Shown here one piece after another: positions 6,626 through 15,679 of a stretch of 17,460 nt of DNA (position 1 is its first letter; every line of letters starts with the position of its first letter). The stretch spans positions 1-17,460 of the forward strand of contig NZ_QUEM01000045.1 of NCBI RefSeq assembly GCF_003477995.1, read 5' to 3'. The notes beneath the pieces are model-generated. The model was not told the DNA's origin. It did no database searches and was given only the letters and a program-made list of their open reading frames with translations. The stretch comes from Bacteroides sp. OF04-15BH (GTDB taxonomy: Bacteria; Bacteroidota; Bacteroidia; Bacteroidales; Bacteroidaceae). Both the position numbers and the translations under genes were made by a program.

Positions 6626-7030
6626 ATGATAACAAATTTACTTAAAAGTTACCCGTTGAGCGTATTGTTGGTAGTGGTAATCTGGTTTCTGTGTATGTTT
6701 ACTCCCCCGCATACCGGGCTGGAGGAGGTGCGTTATATCGACAAGTGGACGCATCTGGTGATGTATGGTGGTTTCTGTTCGGTCATTTGGTGGGAATATC
6801 TGCGCCGCCACAGCAGTCTGTTCTGGGGGCGTATTGTCTTATGGGCCGTACTGGCTCCGGCGCTGATGAGTGGTATCATCGAACTGGCACAGGCTTATTG
6901 CACCACCACCCGTTCGGGCGAGTGGCTCGATTTTGCGGCAAACAGTGTGGGCGTGCTTCTGGGCAATCTGATCGGCTACGGGGTGTTGCGCCCTGTCCTG
7001 TGGAAAAGACGTCGTAAATTCAGACGCTGA
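6626..7030 (+). CDS. VanZ-like family membrane protein
   Basis: A 134-residue protein with about four hydrophobic helices. Family markers are DKWTHLVMYGGF (DKxxHfxxyg), SGIIELAQAYC (SxxiEllQ) and RSGEWLDFAANSVGVLLGN (RxgxwlDfxxNxxG). These acidic and polar residues in the membrane are the conserved core of VanZ-like proteins. VanZ itself gives low-level teicoplanin resistance in enterococci by an unclear mechanism; most stand-alone homologues, as here, have no assigned role. The C-terminus is strongly basic and probably cytoplasmic. It is transcribed alone from a promoter that faces away from the symporter operon. The next gene has its own promoter 37 nt after this stop. Confidence 0.85.
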   Translation: MITNLLKSYPLSVLLVVVIWFLCMFTPPHTGLEEVRYIDKWTHLVMYGGFCSVIWWEYLRRHSSLFWGRIVLWAVLAPALMSGIIELAQAYCTTTRSGEWLDFAANSVGVLLGNLIGYGVLRPVLWKRRRKFRR

Positions 7031-7066
7031 CCCATGCGGGCGTAGGAAAATAAAAAGTAGAAAACA

Positions 7067-7098
7067 TTTGTTTTTACGCACTCTTTTCCGTATTTTTG
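7067..7098 (+). promoter_or_regulatory. Promoter of the monooxygenase-fold gene
   Basis: TTTG (7067-7070), a 20-nt spacer, TATTTTTG (7091-7098). This is an exact match to the Bacteroides consensus, with about 33 nt of leader before the ATG at 7138. Confidence 0.75.
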
Positions 7099-7137
7099 AA
7101 TCTGGTAAAAGGATTTTTAATTCAAAAAGTAGAAATT

Positions 7138-7413
7138 ATGATCAGATTAAATGTATTTATTCAGGTAGAAGAAGCCAAGAAGGCAGAATTGGTAAGCGCA
7201 GCCAAGGAACTGGTTGCCGCATCAGTAAAGGATCAGGGTTGCATTGCATACGACCTGTTCCAGAGCGAAACCCGTGCAGATGTGTTGATGATTTGCGAAA
7301 CATGGACTGACGAAGAAGCCCTGAAGGCTCACGAGCAGAGCGCACACTTCACCACTCTGGTGCCTCGCATGCAGGCTTTGGCAGCCATGAAGATTGAGAA
7401 ATTCAATTTCTAG
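7138..7413 (+). CDS. Antibiotic biosynthesis monooxygenase (ABM/YgiN-like) domain protein
   Basis: A 91-residue single-domain protein. The pattern MIRLNVFIQV at the start, DQGCIAYDLFQSE in the middle, and ICETWTDEEALKAHEQSAHF near residues 60-79 matches ABM dimeric alpha/beta-barrel proteins. The ETW motif and the AH-x-QSxHF helix are the most telling parts. Relatives include quinol monooxygenase YgiN and heme- or polyketide-modifying enzymes; many small members have unknown substrates. The ATG at 7138 is chosen over an in-frame TTG at 7096, which overlaps the -7 box. The gene is monocistronic, bounded by a perfect promoter and a strong hairpin, and converges on pncB. Confidence 0.85.
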   Translation: MIRLNVFIQVEEAKKAELVSAAKELVAASVKDQGCIAYDLFQSETRADVLMICETWTDEEALKAHEQSAHFTTLVPRMQALAAMKIEKFNF

Positions 7414-7434
7414 ACAATAATTCCAAGCGAAAGA

Positions 7435-7475
7435 AAAAGGGTCATCCGCCGGTGTGCCGGCAGGATGACCCTTTT
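7435..7475. terminator. Bidirectional terminator between the ABM gene and pncB
   Basis: AAAAGGGTCATCC (7435-7447) pairs with GGATGACCCTTTT (7463-7475), with an inner CCGG/CCGG stem in the loop. It sits between two convergent stop codons (7413 and 7493) and has A/T tracts on both sides, so it can end both transcripts. Confidence 0.88.
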
Positions 7476-7492
7476 GTTATGAAGATATTCTT

Positions 7493-8659
7493 TTAGGAAA
7501 TGCGCAGTTCGTGCATGCAGGCTTCCACCTCGGTGATGCTGCCCATGTGTTTTCCCAGATCGTCCGACAGCTTGATGCATTCGCGCCACTGCTGGTTGGC
7601 GTTCATGCGGCAGCGGCTCAGCTTCATGACGATATTGGCCGGAGCATAACCGGTGTCGTTGGTCAGGTTGGTACCGATACCGAAAGAGCAGCGGATGCGT
7701 CCCTTGCAGTAGCGGAACAGCTCCAGGGCCTTGGGGAAATCCAGGGCGTTGCTGAAGATGATGGTTTTGGTGGTCGGGTCGATGCCCAATTCCTGATAAC
7801 GCTTGATAAGCTGGTCTACAAACTGGAATTCGTCTCCCGAGTCACAGCGCACGCCGTCGAACAGTTTGGCCTGCTTGCGGCTGAAATTGCTCAGGAAGGA
7901 TTCCGAGGTATAAGTGTCCGAGAGGGCAGTACCCAAATCACCGTCATACACATTCACCCAGTTTTCCAAAGCCATATAGTTGGCATGCTTGTAGCCGAAC
8001 TGAGCTCCGTGGAACATGAACCATTCGTGCGGATGCGTTCCCATGGGGCGCATGTTGTATTTCATGGCCAGATAGCAGTTCGAAGTGCCTGTACAGTAGC
8101 GGGCCTGCTTCTTGAGCTCCTTGATGACCGTTTCATGCACTTCCTTGGAGAAGCGGCGGCGAGTGCCGAATTCCGAGAACGGCAGGGCATTGTCGTTGGA
8201 CAAGGTGATCTTGGGAGCCAGTTTTTCCTTGACTACTTCCAGATCGACTGATTTATGTTCGAATTTGTTTTTCACTTCAGAGATGATGGCCAGCAGAGGC
8301 ACCTCATAGAGGGTGACTTTATACAGCAGGTCGGTCACTTCGAGATGCAGATGCCCTTCGGCATCCAGTTCCATGCAGATCTTTTCCGGATTGAAGCGGA
8401 AGGAAGCGAGCCATTCCCAGTAAACCGGGGGCAGGAAACGGCAGTGGTGTGTCATGAACTCCTGCTCTTCGCTGGTGAGCTTTACCTCGCGGAGTTTTTC
8501 GATTTCTTTTTTAACGGCCTTGAGAAAATCCTCGGAGTAGACTGTCTGGTCCCGGTCCTGAAAGGTGAATGTGCCTTCGGCGTATGGAAACAGCTTGATA
8601 TAGGCATACGAAGTGGTGAACTTGTATAAGTCCGTATCTAAAATGTTTTGTATAATCAT
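7493..8659 (-). CDS. pncB: Nicotinate phosphoribosyltransferase
   Basis: A 388-residue cytosolic enzyme that makes nicotinate mononucleotide from nicotinate, PRPP and ATP in the NAD salvage (Preiss-Handler) pathway. The start MIIQNILDTDLYKFTTSYA matches the family's substrate-binding N-terminus (LDTDLYKxT). GTHPHEWFMFH at 207-217 contains His211, corresponding to the histidine that is phosphorylated by ATP in bacterial PncB. FDGVRCDSGDEFQF and IIFSNALDF form the PRPP-binding barrel part. Length fits the E. coli-type enzyme. The gene is monocistronic, with a bidirectional hairpin after it. The best -7 candidate is TATCTTTA on the minus strand (8705-8698), one mismatch from consensus. Confidence 0.95.
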   Translation of the reverse strand: MIIQNILDTDLYKFTTSYAYIKLFPYAEGTFTFQDRDQTVYSEDFLKAVKKEIEKLREVKLTSEEQEFMTHHCRFLPPVYWEWLASFRFNPEKICMELDAEGHLHLEVTDLLYKVTLYEVPLLAIISEVKNKFEHKSVDLEVVKEKLAPKITLSNDNALPFSEFGTRRRFSKEVHETVIKELKKQARYCTGTSNCYLAMKYNMRPMGTHPHEWFMFHGAQFGYKHANYMALENWVNVYDGDLGTALSDTYTSESFLSNFSRKQAKLFDGVRCDSGDEFQFVDQLIKRYQELGIDPTTKTIIFSNALDFPKALELFRYCKGRIRCSFGIGTNLTNDTGYAPANIVMKLSRCRMNANQQWRECIKLSDDLGKHMGSITEVEACMHELRIS

Positions 8660-8747
8660 ATTTGCTGCGTTGTGTTTCTAATTTCTTTTTGACTACGTAA
8701 AGATAATCTTTGTCCTTGTAAATCTCTTCTTTTCGTAGAACTTTTTT

Positions 8748-8755
8748 TATATTTG
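8748..8755 (+). promoter_or_regulatory. -7 box of the TonB-dependent receptor gene
   Basis: TATATTTG is an exact TAnnTTTG, ending 36 nt before the start codon. No TTTG is present at the expected -33 distance, which suggests a weak or activator-dependent promoter, or that I have the wrong box. Confidence 0.45.
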
Positions 8756-8791
8756 TCGTGAATAAAACTGAAAAACCGATAAAATAACACG

Positions 8792-11167
8792 ATGATGAGG
8801 AAATTTTTTCTGTTGCTTTTGCTAAGTTTCTCCACTTGTTTTCTGTATGCCATAGACTATACGGTGCGCGGCCGTGTCATCGAACAGCAGTCGCGTCAGC
8901 CGGTTATGGACGCCTATGTCTGGCTGGCCGGAAAAGACACCCTGCGCACCATGACCGATTCTTTGGGCTGCTTCACTCTGGAGCAGGTGCCCCCGGGCAT
9001 CTTTCATTTCATGGTGACCTGCATTGGTTATGAACCGGTGCGTACCTCCGAGTATCAGATCTCGGCCACTACGCCGTTTATCGAAATCGAACTGAAGGAA
9101 GATACGCGCTTTATCCAGGATGTGACGGTGCGCCCCGACCTGTTTCGCCGCAGCACGGAGAGTCCCGTCAGCATGAATGTCATTTCTACCCGTGAGATAG
9201 AGAAGAGTCCCGGAAGCAACCGCGATGTATCCCGCATAGTGCGCAACTATCCCGGTGTGTCGTTTTCTCCCATCGGTTACCGCAACGACCTGATTGTGCG
9301 CGGTGGTGGTCCTTCGGAGAACCGTTTCTTTATGGATGGCATTGAGATTCCCAATATCAACCATTTTGCCACTCTGGGTGCTTCGGGCGGACCGGTGAGC
9401 ATTGTCAATGCCGACCTGATTCGTGACATCAACTTCTACACCGGAGCCTTTCCGGCAGCACGGGCCGGAGCCATGAGCTCGGTGCTCGATTTCCGTCTGC
9501 GCGACGGAGATCCGGAGAAGCAGACGTTCAAGGCTACCCTGGGTGCTTCGGAAGTGTCGCTCAGCGGAAGCGGTCACTTCACCGACCGCACCACCTATCT
9601 GTTTTCCGTACGCCAGTCGTATCTGCAAATGCTGTTCAAGTTGCTGGGACTGCCTTTCCTGCCGAATTATATTGACGGACAGGTGAAAATCAAATCCCGC
9701 CTGAAGAACAATGACGAACTGATGTTCATGGCCCTTACCGGTGTAGACCGCATGAAGCTTAATACCGACGAGGACGGGGAAATGGCGCAATATATGCTCA
9801 GTTATCTGCCGGAAATCAATCAGGAGACCTTTACGGTGGGAGCCACTTACAAGCATTATGCCGGAAGCCACGTGCAGACCTATACGCTGAGCCATAACTA
9901 CCTGAACAACCGCAACCTGAAGTTTGTCAACAACGATGATTCCCGGCCGGAGAACAAGACACTTGACCTGAAGGCCGTAGAGCAGAAAACCACGGCCAAG
10001 GTGGAAAACAGAAGTTTTGCCGGAAGCTGGACCTTGAAAGAGGGTGTGGAGCTGAACAATTATCTTTATGACAACAATACCTTCCAGCGCCTGTATCAGC
10101 AGCAGAGCCGGGAAAACCTGTATGAAACAGCGCTCGACCTGCTGGCCTGGGGACTTTATGTGTCCGGTGACTATGCTCCGGCAGACAGCAAGTTCTCGGC
10201 ATCGGCGGGCATCCGTTTCGATGGCAACAACTATTCGCCGAAAATGCTGCGTCTGTGGAATCAGGTGTCGCCCCGCGCTTCCATGCGCTATGCCTTCAAT
10301 CCGCACTGGTCGCTCGGTCTGTCGGCCGGATGGTATGCCCAGCTGCCTCCTTTCTCGGCGCTGGGATTCAAGAATACGGAGGGTGACTATGTCAATAAGG
10401 CGCTCGATTATATGCACGTAGCCCAGTCGGCCTTGGGTGTGGAATGGCGCATGAACCAGAACTTCTCGCTCTCGGTAGAAGGATTCTATAAGTATTACAC
10501 CGACATCCCTCTGTCTGTAGCCGACGGAATTCCTTTGGCCTGCAAGGGAGCCGACTATGGTTCGGTGGGTAACGAAGCGCTGGTTTCCGAGGCCCGCGGA
10601 CGGGCTTATGGTGTGGAGGCGCTGTTCCGGTATTCCATCCCAGAACGCCTGAATCTGACCGCTTCCTTTACTGCCTACAAAAGTGAATATCAGGCTTCGC
10701 CCGGCGAGGAGTATATCGCTTCGGCCTGGGACAACCGTTACATCCTGAATGTGGGCGGCACGTATGATTTTCCCAAACAGTGGAGTCTGGGCATGCGTTG
10801 CAGCGTAATCGGTGGTGCGCCGTACACGCCTTATGATCTGGAAAAGTCGGAACTGGTTTCGGCCTGGGATGTTTCCGGTCGCCCTTATCTGGATTACGAC
10901 CGCTACAACAGTGAGCGTTATTCCAGCTTTGCACAAGTGGATCTCCGTCTGGACAAGGATTTCTATTTCAAGAAATGGCGTCTGGGTTTCTATATCGACA
11001 TACAGAATGTGTTCAACAGCAGTCTGAAACAGCCGGATGCGTGGATCAGTACCGGAGAAATAGTCAATCCGGACGCCCCGAAGGAAGAGCAGCGTTATCG
11101 CCTGAAACCGATCAAGATGGAAAGTGGCAATCTGGTGCCGACACTCGGACTGACGGTGGAGTTCTGA
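8792..11167 (+). CDS. TonB-dependent outer-membrane receptor with carboxypeptidase-regulatory-like domain
   Basis: A 791-residue outer-membrane protein. The signal peptide is about residues 1-20 (cleavage after FLYA). Residues 23-105 are a carboxypeptidase D regulatory-like beta-sandwich (VRGRVIEQQSRQPVMDAYV, then YEPV). A plug domain follows at about 122-235, including DLIVRGGGPSENRFFMDGIE and IRDINFYTGAFPA. The remainder is the beta-barrel, ending in a terminal Phe (LTVEF) as needed for outer-membrane insertion. It is shorter than SusC proteins (about 1000 residues) and no SusD-like gene follows, so it is a stand-alone receptor rather than a polysaccharide-utilization pair. The substrate is unknown; siderophore, heme, vitamin or peptide are all possible. 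A tandem terminator follows. A second ATG directly follows the first and would remove one residue only. Confidence 0.92.
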   Translation: MMRKFFLLLLLSFSTCFLYAIDYTVRGRVIEQQSRQPVMDAYVWLAGKDTLRTMTDSLGCFTLEQVPPGIFHFMVTCIGYEPVRTSEYQISATTPFIEIELKEDTRFIQDVTVRPDLFRRSTESPVSMNVISTREIEKSPGSNRDVSRIVRNYPGVSFSPIGYRNDLIVRGGGPSENRFFMDGIEIPNINHFATLGASGGPVSIVNADLIRDINFYTGAFPAARAGAMSSVLDFRLRDGDPEKQTFKATLGASEVSLSGSGHFTDRTTYLFSVRQSYLQMLFKLLGLPFLPNYIDGQVKIKSRLKNNDELMFMALTGVDRMKLNTDEDGEMAQYMLSYLPEINQETFTVGATYKHYAGSHVQTYTLSHNYLNNRNLKFVNNDDSRPENKTLDLKAVEQKTTAKVENRSFAGSWTLKEGVELNNYLYDNNTFQRLYQQQSRENLYETALDLLAWGLYVSGDYAPADSKFSASAGIRFDGNNYSPKMLRLWNQVSPRASMRYAFNPHWSLGLSAGWYAQLPPFSALGFKNTEGDYVNKALDYMHVAQSALGVEWRMNQNFSLSVEGFYKYYTDIPLSVADGIPLACKGADYGSVGNEALVSEARGRAYGVEALFRYSIPERLNLTASFTAYKSEYQASPGEEYIASAWDNRYILNVGGTYDFPKQWSLGMRCSVIGGAPYTPYDLEKSELVSAWDVSGRPYLDYDRYNSERYSSFAQVDLRLDKDFYFKKWRLGFYIDIQNVFNSSLKQPDAWISTGEIVNPDAPKEEQRYRLKPIKMESGNLVPTLGLTVEF

Positions 11168-11187
11168 AAAAGATTGTGATAAAATGA

Positions 11188-11231
11188 AAAAGTCATTGTG
11201 ATGATTTTCCAAAATCATCACAATGACTTTT
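11188..11231. terminator. Perfect 21-bp hairpin after the TonB receptor gene
   Basis: Arms 11188-11208 and 11211-11231 are exact inverted copies of 21 bp separated by CC, with A-rich and T-rich ends. It starts 20 nt after the receptor stop. It can act as a terminator in both directions. Confidence 0.85.
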
Positions 11232-11241
11232 AAGAATAAAG

Positions 11242-11279
11242 AAAAGGAGTTGTATCGGTGTTTCGATGCAACTCCTTTT
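11242..11279. terminator. Second hairpin, terminator of maeB
   Basis: AAAAGGAGTTGTATCG (11242-11257) pairs with CGATGCAACTCCTTTT (11264-11279), 16 bp with one G-U pair and a 6-nt loop. It lies 9 nt from the maeB stop and ends in T/A tracts on both strands. With the preceding hairpin it makes a tandem terminator pair. Confidence 0.85.
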
Positions 11280-11288
11280 GGTATAGGA

Positions 11289-13574
11289 TTACTTCTTGTT
11301 CTTGTTGACCATGGCGTCGATAACTGCTACAGCCGTAAGGTTCACGATGTCGCGTACAGAGCTTTCAAAGTCTGTAAAGTGGATCGGTTTGTTCAATCCC
11401 ATCTGGATCGGGCCGATGAACTCGGTTCCTTCTTCGGCCATAGTCTGCAACAGCTGATAAGCTGCATTGGCAGAAGACAGGTTCGGGAATACCAGAGTAT
11501 TGACCTCCTTGCCGGTGAGACGGGTGAACGGATACTTCTGGTCGCGCAGCTTGTTGTTCATGGCGAACTTCACCTGCATCTCGCCGTCGATCGGTAATTC
11601 CGGATATTGGGCCTGCATGTATTCGATGGCCTTGTGCACGGTAGCCGGGCTTCCGATCTGGTCAGAACCGAAGTTTGAGTAAGACAGCATGGCAATGACC
11701 GGCTCATGGTTGAAGAAATGTACCTTGTCGGCAGCCAGACGGGCCACGTCAATCAGTGTTTCTGTGTCCGGATGACGGTTGATCAGCGTATCGGCCAGGA
11801 AGAAGGTTCCCTTCTTGGAGTTGATGATATGCATGGTGCCGAAGTGATTGTATTCCGGCTGGATGCCGATCACTTCCTTGGCCACCTTGATGGTATTGGA
11901 GTACTTGGTATACAGACCGGTGATGAAGGCATCTGCCTCTCCTGTTTCCACCATCATCATACCAAAGTAGTTACGCTCGTACATCTTGTCGATCGCTTCG
12001 TCCAGCGTATATCCTGCTCTCTGGTTCTTTTCAGTCAGAATCTTGGCATAACGCTCTCTTCTCTCAGACTCGCGGTCGTGACGCAGATTGACAATCTCAA
12101 TGCCTTCCAGATTCAGATCCAGCTCGTTGGCCAGATTCTGGATGCGCTCTTCGTTACCCAGAATAATCGGGAAGCAGATGCCTTCGGCCTTAGCCTCTAC
12201 GGCAGCCTTCAGCATGTTCGGGTGTGTACCCTCGGCAAACACTACGCGCTGCGGGCTTCTCTTGGCCAGAGCGTGCAGCTGACGGGTCAGTTTGGATTCG
12301 TAACCCATCAGTTCCTTCAGCTTCTGCTTGTACTCATCCCAGTTGGAGATGGTCTTGCGGGCCACACCAGACTCGATGGCTGCCTTGGCAACTGCCATAG
12401 ATACTTCGGTGATGAGGCGTGGGTCTACCGGTTTCGGAATGAAATATTTCGGACCGAAGGTGAGACGGTGTTCGTGGTAAGCCTCGTTTACGGCATCCGG
12501 AACCGGCTGTTTGGCCAGGTTGGCGATAGCACGTACGGCGGCCAGCTTCATCTCCTCGTTGATGGCGGTGGCACTGGTGTCCAACGCGCCGCGGAAGATA
12601 TATGGGAATCCGATTACGTTGTTAATCTGGTTCGGATAGTCAGAACGTCCTGTAGCGATCAATACGTCCGGGCGTGAAGCAACGGCATCTTCGTAAGAGA
12701 TTTCAGGCACCGGATTGGCCAGTGCGAAGACAATCGGCGACGGAGCCATGCTGCGCACCATGTCCTGGCTCAGCACATTGCCGCGTGACAGGCCCAAGAA
12801 TACGTCGGCATCCTTGATGGCCTCTTCCAGAGTATGGATGTCCGTACGGCTGGTGGCAAAGTAACGCTTCTGCTCGTTCAGGTCTGTTCTGTCCTGAGAA
12901 ATGACTCCCTTGCTGTCCAGCATCACGATATTCTCCAGGCGTGCACCGAGAGAGATATACAGCTTGGTGCAGGAAACAGCCGATGCGCCGGCACCATTGA
13001 CCACAATCTTTACATCCTCTATTTTCTTTCCGGCCACCTCAAGAGCGTTCAGCAGTCCGGCACTGGAAATGATGGCCGTACCGTGCTGGTCGTCGTGCAT
13101 CACCGGGATGTCCAGTTCCTCTTTCAGGCGACGTTCGATTTCAAAGCACTCAGGAGCCTTGATATCTTCCAGATTGATACCTCCGAAAGTAGGAGCAATG
13201 GCCTTGACAGCCTGGATGAACTTCTCCGGTTCTTTCTCGTTCACTTCGATGTCGAACACATCAATTCCGGCATAAATCTTGAAGAGCAGTCCTTTTCCTT
13301 CCATCACCGGCTTGCCGGCCAGAGCGCCGATATCGCCCAGTCCGAGCACGGCTGTACCGTTGGAAATAACGGCCACGAGGTTTCCTTTGGCGGTGTACTT
13401 ATAGGCGTCTTGCGGATTCTTTTCAATTTCCAGACAAGGTTCTGCCACGCCCGGTGAATAGGCCAGCGAGAGATCCTGTTGTGTGCTATAAGGCTTTGTC
13501 GGTACCACTTCTATTTTTCCGGGTTTCCCCTGGCAGTGGTAGTTCAGAGCCATTTCTTTTGTAATTTTAGTCAT
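11289..13574 (-). CDS. maeB: NADP-type malic enzyme with C-terminal phosphotransacetylase-like domain
   Basis: A 761-residue cytosolic enzyme that converts malate to pyruvate and CO2 with reduction of NAD(P). The N-terminal malic domain shows [11 protein letters not shown] (38-47, with Tyr39), GKGLLFK (about 93-99, catalytic Lys), [14 protein letters not shown] and MHDDQHGTA (159-167, metal ligands). The NAD(P)-binding domain has the glycine motif GAGASA (194-199). From about residue 430 ([19 protein letters not shown] onward) it is a phosphotransacetylase-like domain, which in MaeB proteins is not catalytic but binds acetyl-CoA for regulation and affects oligomerization. Length is as expected for MaeB. 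The gene is monocistronic; a TATCTTTG box lies 37 nt upstream of the start, and the YciO-like gene is divergent. NADP preference is taken from the family, not seen directly. Confidence 0.95.
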   Translation of the reverse strand: MTKITKEMALNYHCQGKPGKIEVVPTKPYSTQQDLSLAYSPGVAEPCLEIEKNPQDAYKYTAKGNLVAVISNGTAVLGLGDIGALAGKPVMEGKGLLFKIYAGIDVFDIEVNEKEPEKFIQAVKAIAPTFGGINLEDIKAPECFEIERRLKEELDIPVMHDDQHGTAIISSAGLLNALEVAGKKIEDVKIVVNGAGASAVSCTKLYISLGARLENIVMLDSKGVISQDRTDLNEQKRYFATSRTDIHTLEEAIKDADVFLGLSRGNVLSQDMVRSMAPSPIVFALANPVPEISYEDAVASRPDVLIATGRSDYPNQINNVIGFPYIFRGALDTSATAINEEMKLAAVRAIANLAKQPVPDAVNEAYHEHRLTFGPKYFIPKPVDPRLITEVSMAVAKAAIESGVARKTISNWDEYKQKLKELMGYESKLTRQLHALAKRSPQRVVFAEGTHPNMLKAAVEAKAEGICFPIILGNEERIQNLANELDLNLEGIEIVNLRHDRESERRERYAKILTEKNQRAGYTLDEAIDKMYERNYFGMMMVETGEADAFITGLYTKYSNTIKVAKEVIGIQPEYNHFGTMHIINSKKGTFFLADTLINRHPDTETLIDVARLAADKVHFFNHEPVIAMLSYSNFGSDQIGSPATVHKAIEYMQAQYPELPIDGEMQVKFAMNNKLRDQKYPFTRLTGKEVNTLVFPNLSSANAAYQLLQTMAEEGTEFIGPIQMGLNKPIHFTDFESSVRDIVNLTAVAVIDAMVNKNKK

Positions 13575-13610
13575 TGTGTATGTATTTTAATCTTGATGTT
13601 TAGTTCTCTG

Positions 13611-13618
13611 CAAAGATA
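13611..13618 (-). promoter_or_regulatory. -7 box of maeB
   Basis: CAAAGATA on the plus strand reads TATCTTTG on the minus strand, an exact TAnnTTTG, 37 nt before the maeB start. No clear TTTG at -33. Confidence 0.55.
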
Positions 13619-13698
13619 TAAATAAAATCTGTTCATCGGCTATGGAATATTATAAAAACCCCGCGGTCTGCTGATTTTGTTTATTTGTTTCGGAAAAC

Positions 13699-13731
13699 CT
13701 TGACAGGTTTCATGAATTTTCTGTATGTTTG
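13699..13731 (+). promoter_or_regulatory. Promoter of the YciO/Sua5-family gene
   Basis: CTTG (13699-13702, one mismatch), a 21-nt spacer, TATGTTTG (13724-13731). The ATG follows at 13757. Confidence 0.6.
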
Positions 13732-13756
13732 TATTTAGAATCAAACGTAAAGGAAT

Positions 13757-14362
13757 ATGTTGGTAAAGATTTATCCGGAGAACCCGAATCCGCGTGAGGT
13801 GGACCGGGTGGTAAAAGTGTTGCGTGATGGCGGACTGATCATTTATCCTACGGATACGGTCTATGCTATCGGCTGTGATGCATTGAATGTGCGTGCCGTG
13901 GAGCGCATCTGTAAGATGAAAGGCGTAAATCCCCAGAAGAGTAACCTGTCCATTATCTGTTCCGATTTCTCGAATCTGAGCGAATATGCGCGGGTGAGCA
14001 ATGCTGCCTACAAACTGATGAAACGCAATCTGCCCGGGCCGTTTACTTTTATTCTGCCCACCAGCAGCCGTCTGCCCAAAATCTATAAAGACCGTAAGGA
14101 GGTGGGAGTGCGTGTGCCCGACAATAACATTATCCTGACTCTGGTTCGCGAGTTGGGCAATCCCATTCTGACCATGTCGGTGCACGATGATGACGAGGTT
14201 GTGGAGTATTCTACCGATCCGGAACTGATACACGAGAAGTACCAGCAGGAAGTGGATCTGGTGGTTGACGGCGGTTATGGGGCACTGGAGCCTTCTACGG
14301 TGGTCAGCTGCCTGGATGATGATTTTGAGATTGTGCGTCAGGGCAAGGGAGAACTGCTCTGA
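13757..14362 (+). CDS. YciO/Sua5/YrdC (L-threonylcarbamoyladenylate synthase) family protein
   Basis: A 201-residue single-domain protein. IIYPTDTVYAIGCD (28-41) is the nucleotide-binding signature of the Sua5/YrdC/TsaC superfamily, followed by GPFTFILP and STVVSC. Family members make threonylcarbamoyl-AMP for the t6A modification of ANN-decoding tRNAs. The middle and C-terminal part (SIICSDFSNLSEYA, VGVRVPDN, VDLVVDGGYG, VVSCLDDDFEIV) follows E. coli YciO more closely than TsaC as I recall them; YciO does not replace TsaC in E. coli. So it could be the cell's TsaC or a paralogue of unclear role; a genome-wide look for a second Sua5 homologue would decide. The gene is monocistronic, with its own promoter and a strong terminator, and converges on the guanylyltransferase gene. 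Confidence 0.85.
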   Translation: MLVKIYPENPNPREVDRVVKVLRDGGLIIYPTDTVYAIGCDALNVRAVERICKMKGVNPQKSNLSIICSDFSNLSEYARVSNAAYKLMKRNLPGPFTFILPTSSRLPKIYKDRKEVGVRVPDNNIILTLVRELGNPILTMSVHDDDEVVEYSTDPELIHEKYQQEVDLVVDGGYGALEPSTVVSCLDDDFEIVRQGKGELL

Positions 14363-14382
14363 GTCTGGCGTCCGAAAATAGG

Positions 14383-14423
14383 AAACCCTCCTTCGAGGCC
14401 GTTGTCGGTTCGAAGGAGGGTTT
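14383..14423. terminator. Bidirectional terminator between the YciO-like and guanylyltransferase genes
   Basis: AAACCCTCCTTCGA (14383-14396) pairs with TCGAAGGAGGGTTT (14410-14423), a perfect 14-bp stem with a 13-nt loop. It lies between convergent stop codons at 14362 and 14437. Confidence 0.88.
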
Positions 14424-14436
14424 ATTCTGTCAATGC

Positions 14437-15516
14437 TTAGGAGAACTCTTCTCCCAGCTTCATTTGAGCGTCTGTCATCATGCGTCTCAGGGCTGCGGCA
14501 TCGTTTCTGGGGCAAATCATCAGGACATTGCCTTCTTCGGCTACCACAAAGTTGTTCAGTCCGTCGATGACGGCCACACGGCCCTTAGGCAGGCACACGA
14601 TATTTCCGGTACTGTTATAGAGCAGAGCCTTGCTGTCCATGAGCACATTGTCCTGCGGCTTGCAGCACTGGGCATCGTCGTGAAGAGAATTCCAGTTGCC
14701 CAAGTCGGCCCAACCGAATCCGCAGATTTGCAGGCATACATTCTCGCTTCTTTCCAGAATACCGTAGTCGAGCGACAGGTTCGGCAGGGCAGAGAAATGT
14801 TCCGGGATGCAGGCCGACAAGTCCTTTTGTGCGTCCGGAGTGCAGGCAATCAGGTCCTGAATGTATTCCGGAGCTACATCGTGAATGGAGTGGAGCATGG
14901 TTTTTACGTTCCACAGGAACAGTCCGGTGTTCCAATAGAACTCACCGCTTTCCATGAACATCCGGGCAAACTCCAGTTCCGGTTTCTCGGTGAACGACTT
15001 GACGCGGGCAAAGTGAGGCTCTTTCATGGTCTCTCCGGCCTGGATATAGCCATATCCCGTGTCGGGGCGTGTGGGCTTTACACCCATGGTGAGGAGCATG
15101 TCATGCTCGCTGACAAAGTCCAGTCCGTTGAGAATGTCCTGCTGGAACACCTCTTCTTTCAGAATCAGCTGATCGGCCGGAGTCACCACAATGCTGGCTT
15201 CGGGGTTCAGATGAGCGATATAGGCTGTGGCCCATGCCACACTGGGCAGCGTGTTTCTTCGGATCGGTTCCGTGAGAATCTGGGTCGGATTCAGCTCCGG
15301 CAGTTGCTCACATACCAGGTCTTTATAGTCAACATTGGTAGATACATAAATATTCTGTGCTGGGATGATTTTGGCAAACCGGTCGTATGTTTGTTGCAAC
15401 AAGGTTCTTCCGGTGCCAAACAGGTCCAGAAACTGTTTCGGCTTATTGTGACGGCTAACCGGCCACAAGCGGCTTCCGATACCACCGGCCAGAATGACGC
15501 AATAATACTTTTCCAT
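14437..15516 (-). CDS. manC: Mannose-1-phosphate guanylyltransferase
   Basis: A 359-residue cytosolic enzyme making GDP-mannose from mannose-1-phosphate and GTP. GDP-mannose feeds GDP-fucose and mannose-containing capsule, glycan and glycoprotein synthesis. The N-terminus ILAGGIGSRLWPVSRHNKPK (9-28) holds the nucleotide-sugar pyrophosphorylase signature GGxGxRLWPxSR-xxxPKQ. VTPADQLI, SFTEKPELEFA and FYWNTGLFLWN are family motifs (FxEKP and the sugar-binding WNTG). Length fits the short form without the phosphomannose isomerase domain found in E. coli CpsB/ManC-type fusions. The gene is the last of the core block before the right tRNA and is transcribed alone. A possible -7 is TACCTTAG on the minus strand (15563-15556), one mismatch from consensus. 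Confidence 0.93.
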   Translation of the reverse strand: MEKYYCVILAGGIGSRLWPVSRHNKPKQFLDLFGTGRTLLQQTYDRFAKIIPAQNIYVSTNVDYKDLVCEQLPELNPTQILTEPIRRNTLPSVAWATAYIAHLNPEASIVVTPADQLILKEEVFQQDILNGLDFVSEHDMLLTMGVKPTRPDTGYGYIQAGETMKEPHFARVKSFTEKPELEFARMFMESGEFYWNTGLFLWNVKTMLHSIHDVAPEYIQDLIACTPDAQKDLSACIPEHFSALPNLSLDYGILERSENVCLQICGFGWADLGNWNSLHDDAQCCKPQDNVLMDSKALLYNSTGNIVCLPKGRVAVIDGLNNFVVAEEGNVLMICPRNDAAALRRMMTDAQMKLGEEFS

Positions 15517-15679
15517 AATTATGTATTGTTTAATCGGTTTCTGATTATTCTATTGCTAAGGTAGGGTTTATTTGTGAGCTTTACAAGAAATGCCCCGGAT
15601 AAAAAAGGCAAAAATATATGAATTATAATAATTCCATTCTTCTTGTTTTTCAGACAAAAGGAAAAAAACGCGGATAAAT

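Noticed and set aside
8822..11221. A 799-residue open frame antisense to the whole TonB receptor gene
   Set aside because: The sense frame has a signal peptide, plug and barrel motifs. The antisense protein has no recognisable motif and arises from codon use in the GC-richer core.
14464..15564. A 366-residue frame antisense to the guanylyltransferase gene
   Set aside because: No motifs; it mirrors a gene with clear catalytic signatures. The same reasoning applies to antisense frames at 4335-5159, 7511-8251, 11706-12677 and 13640-14515.
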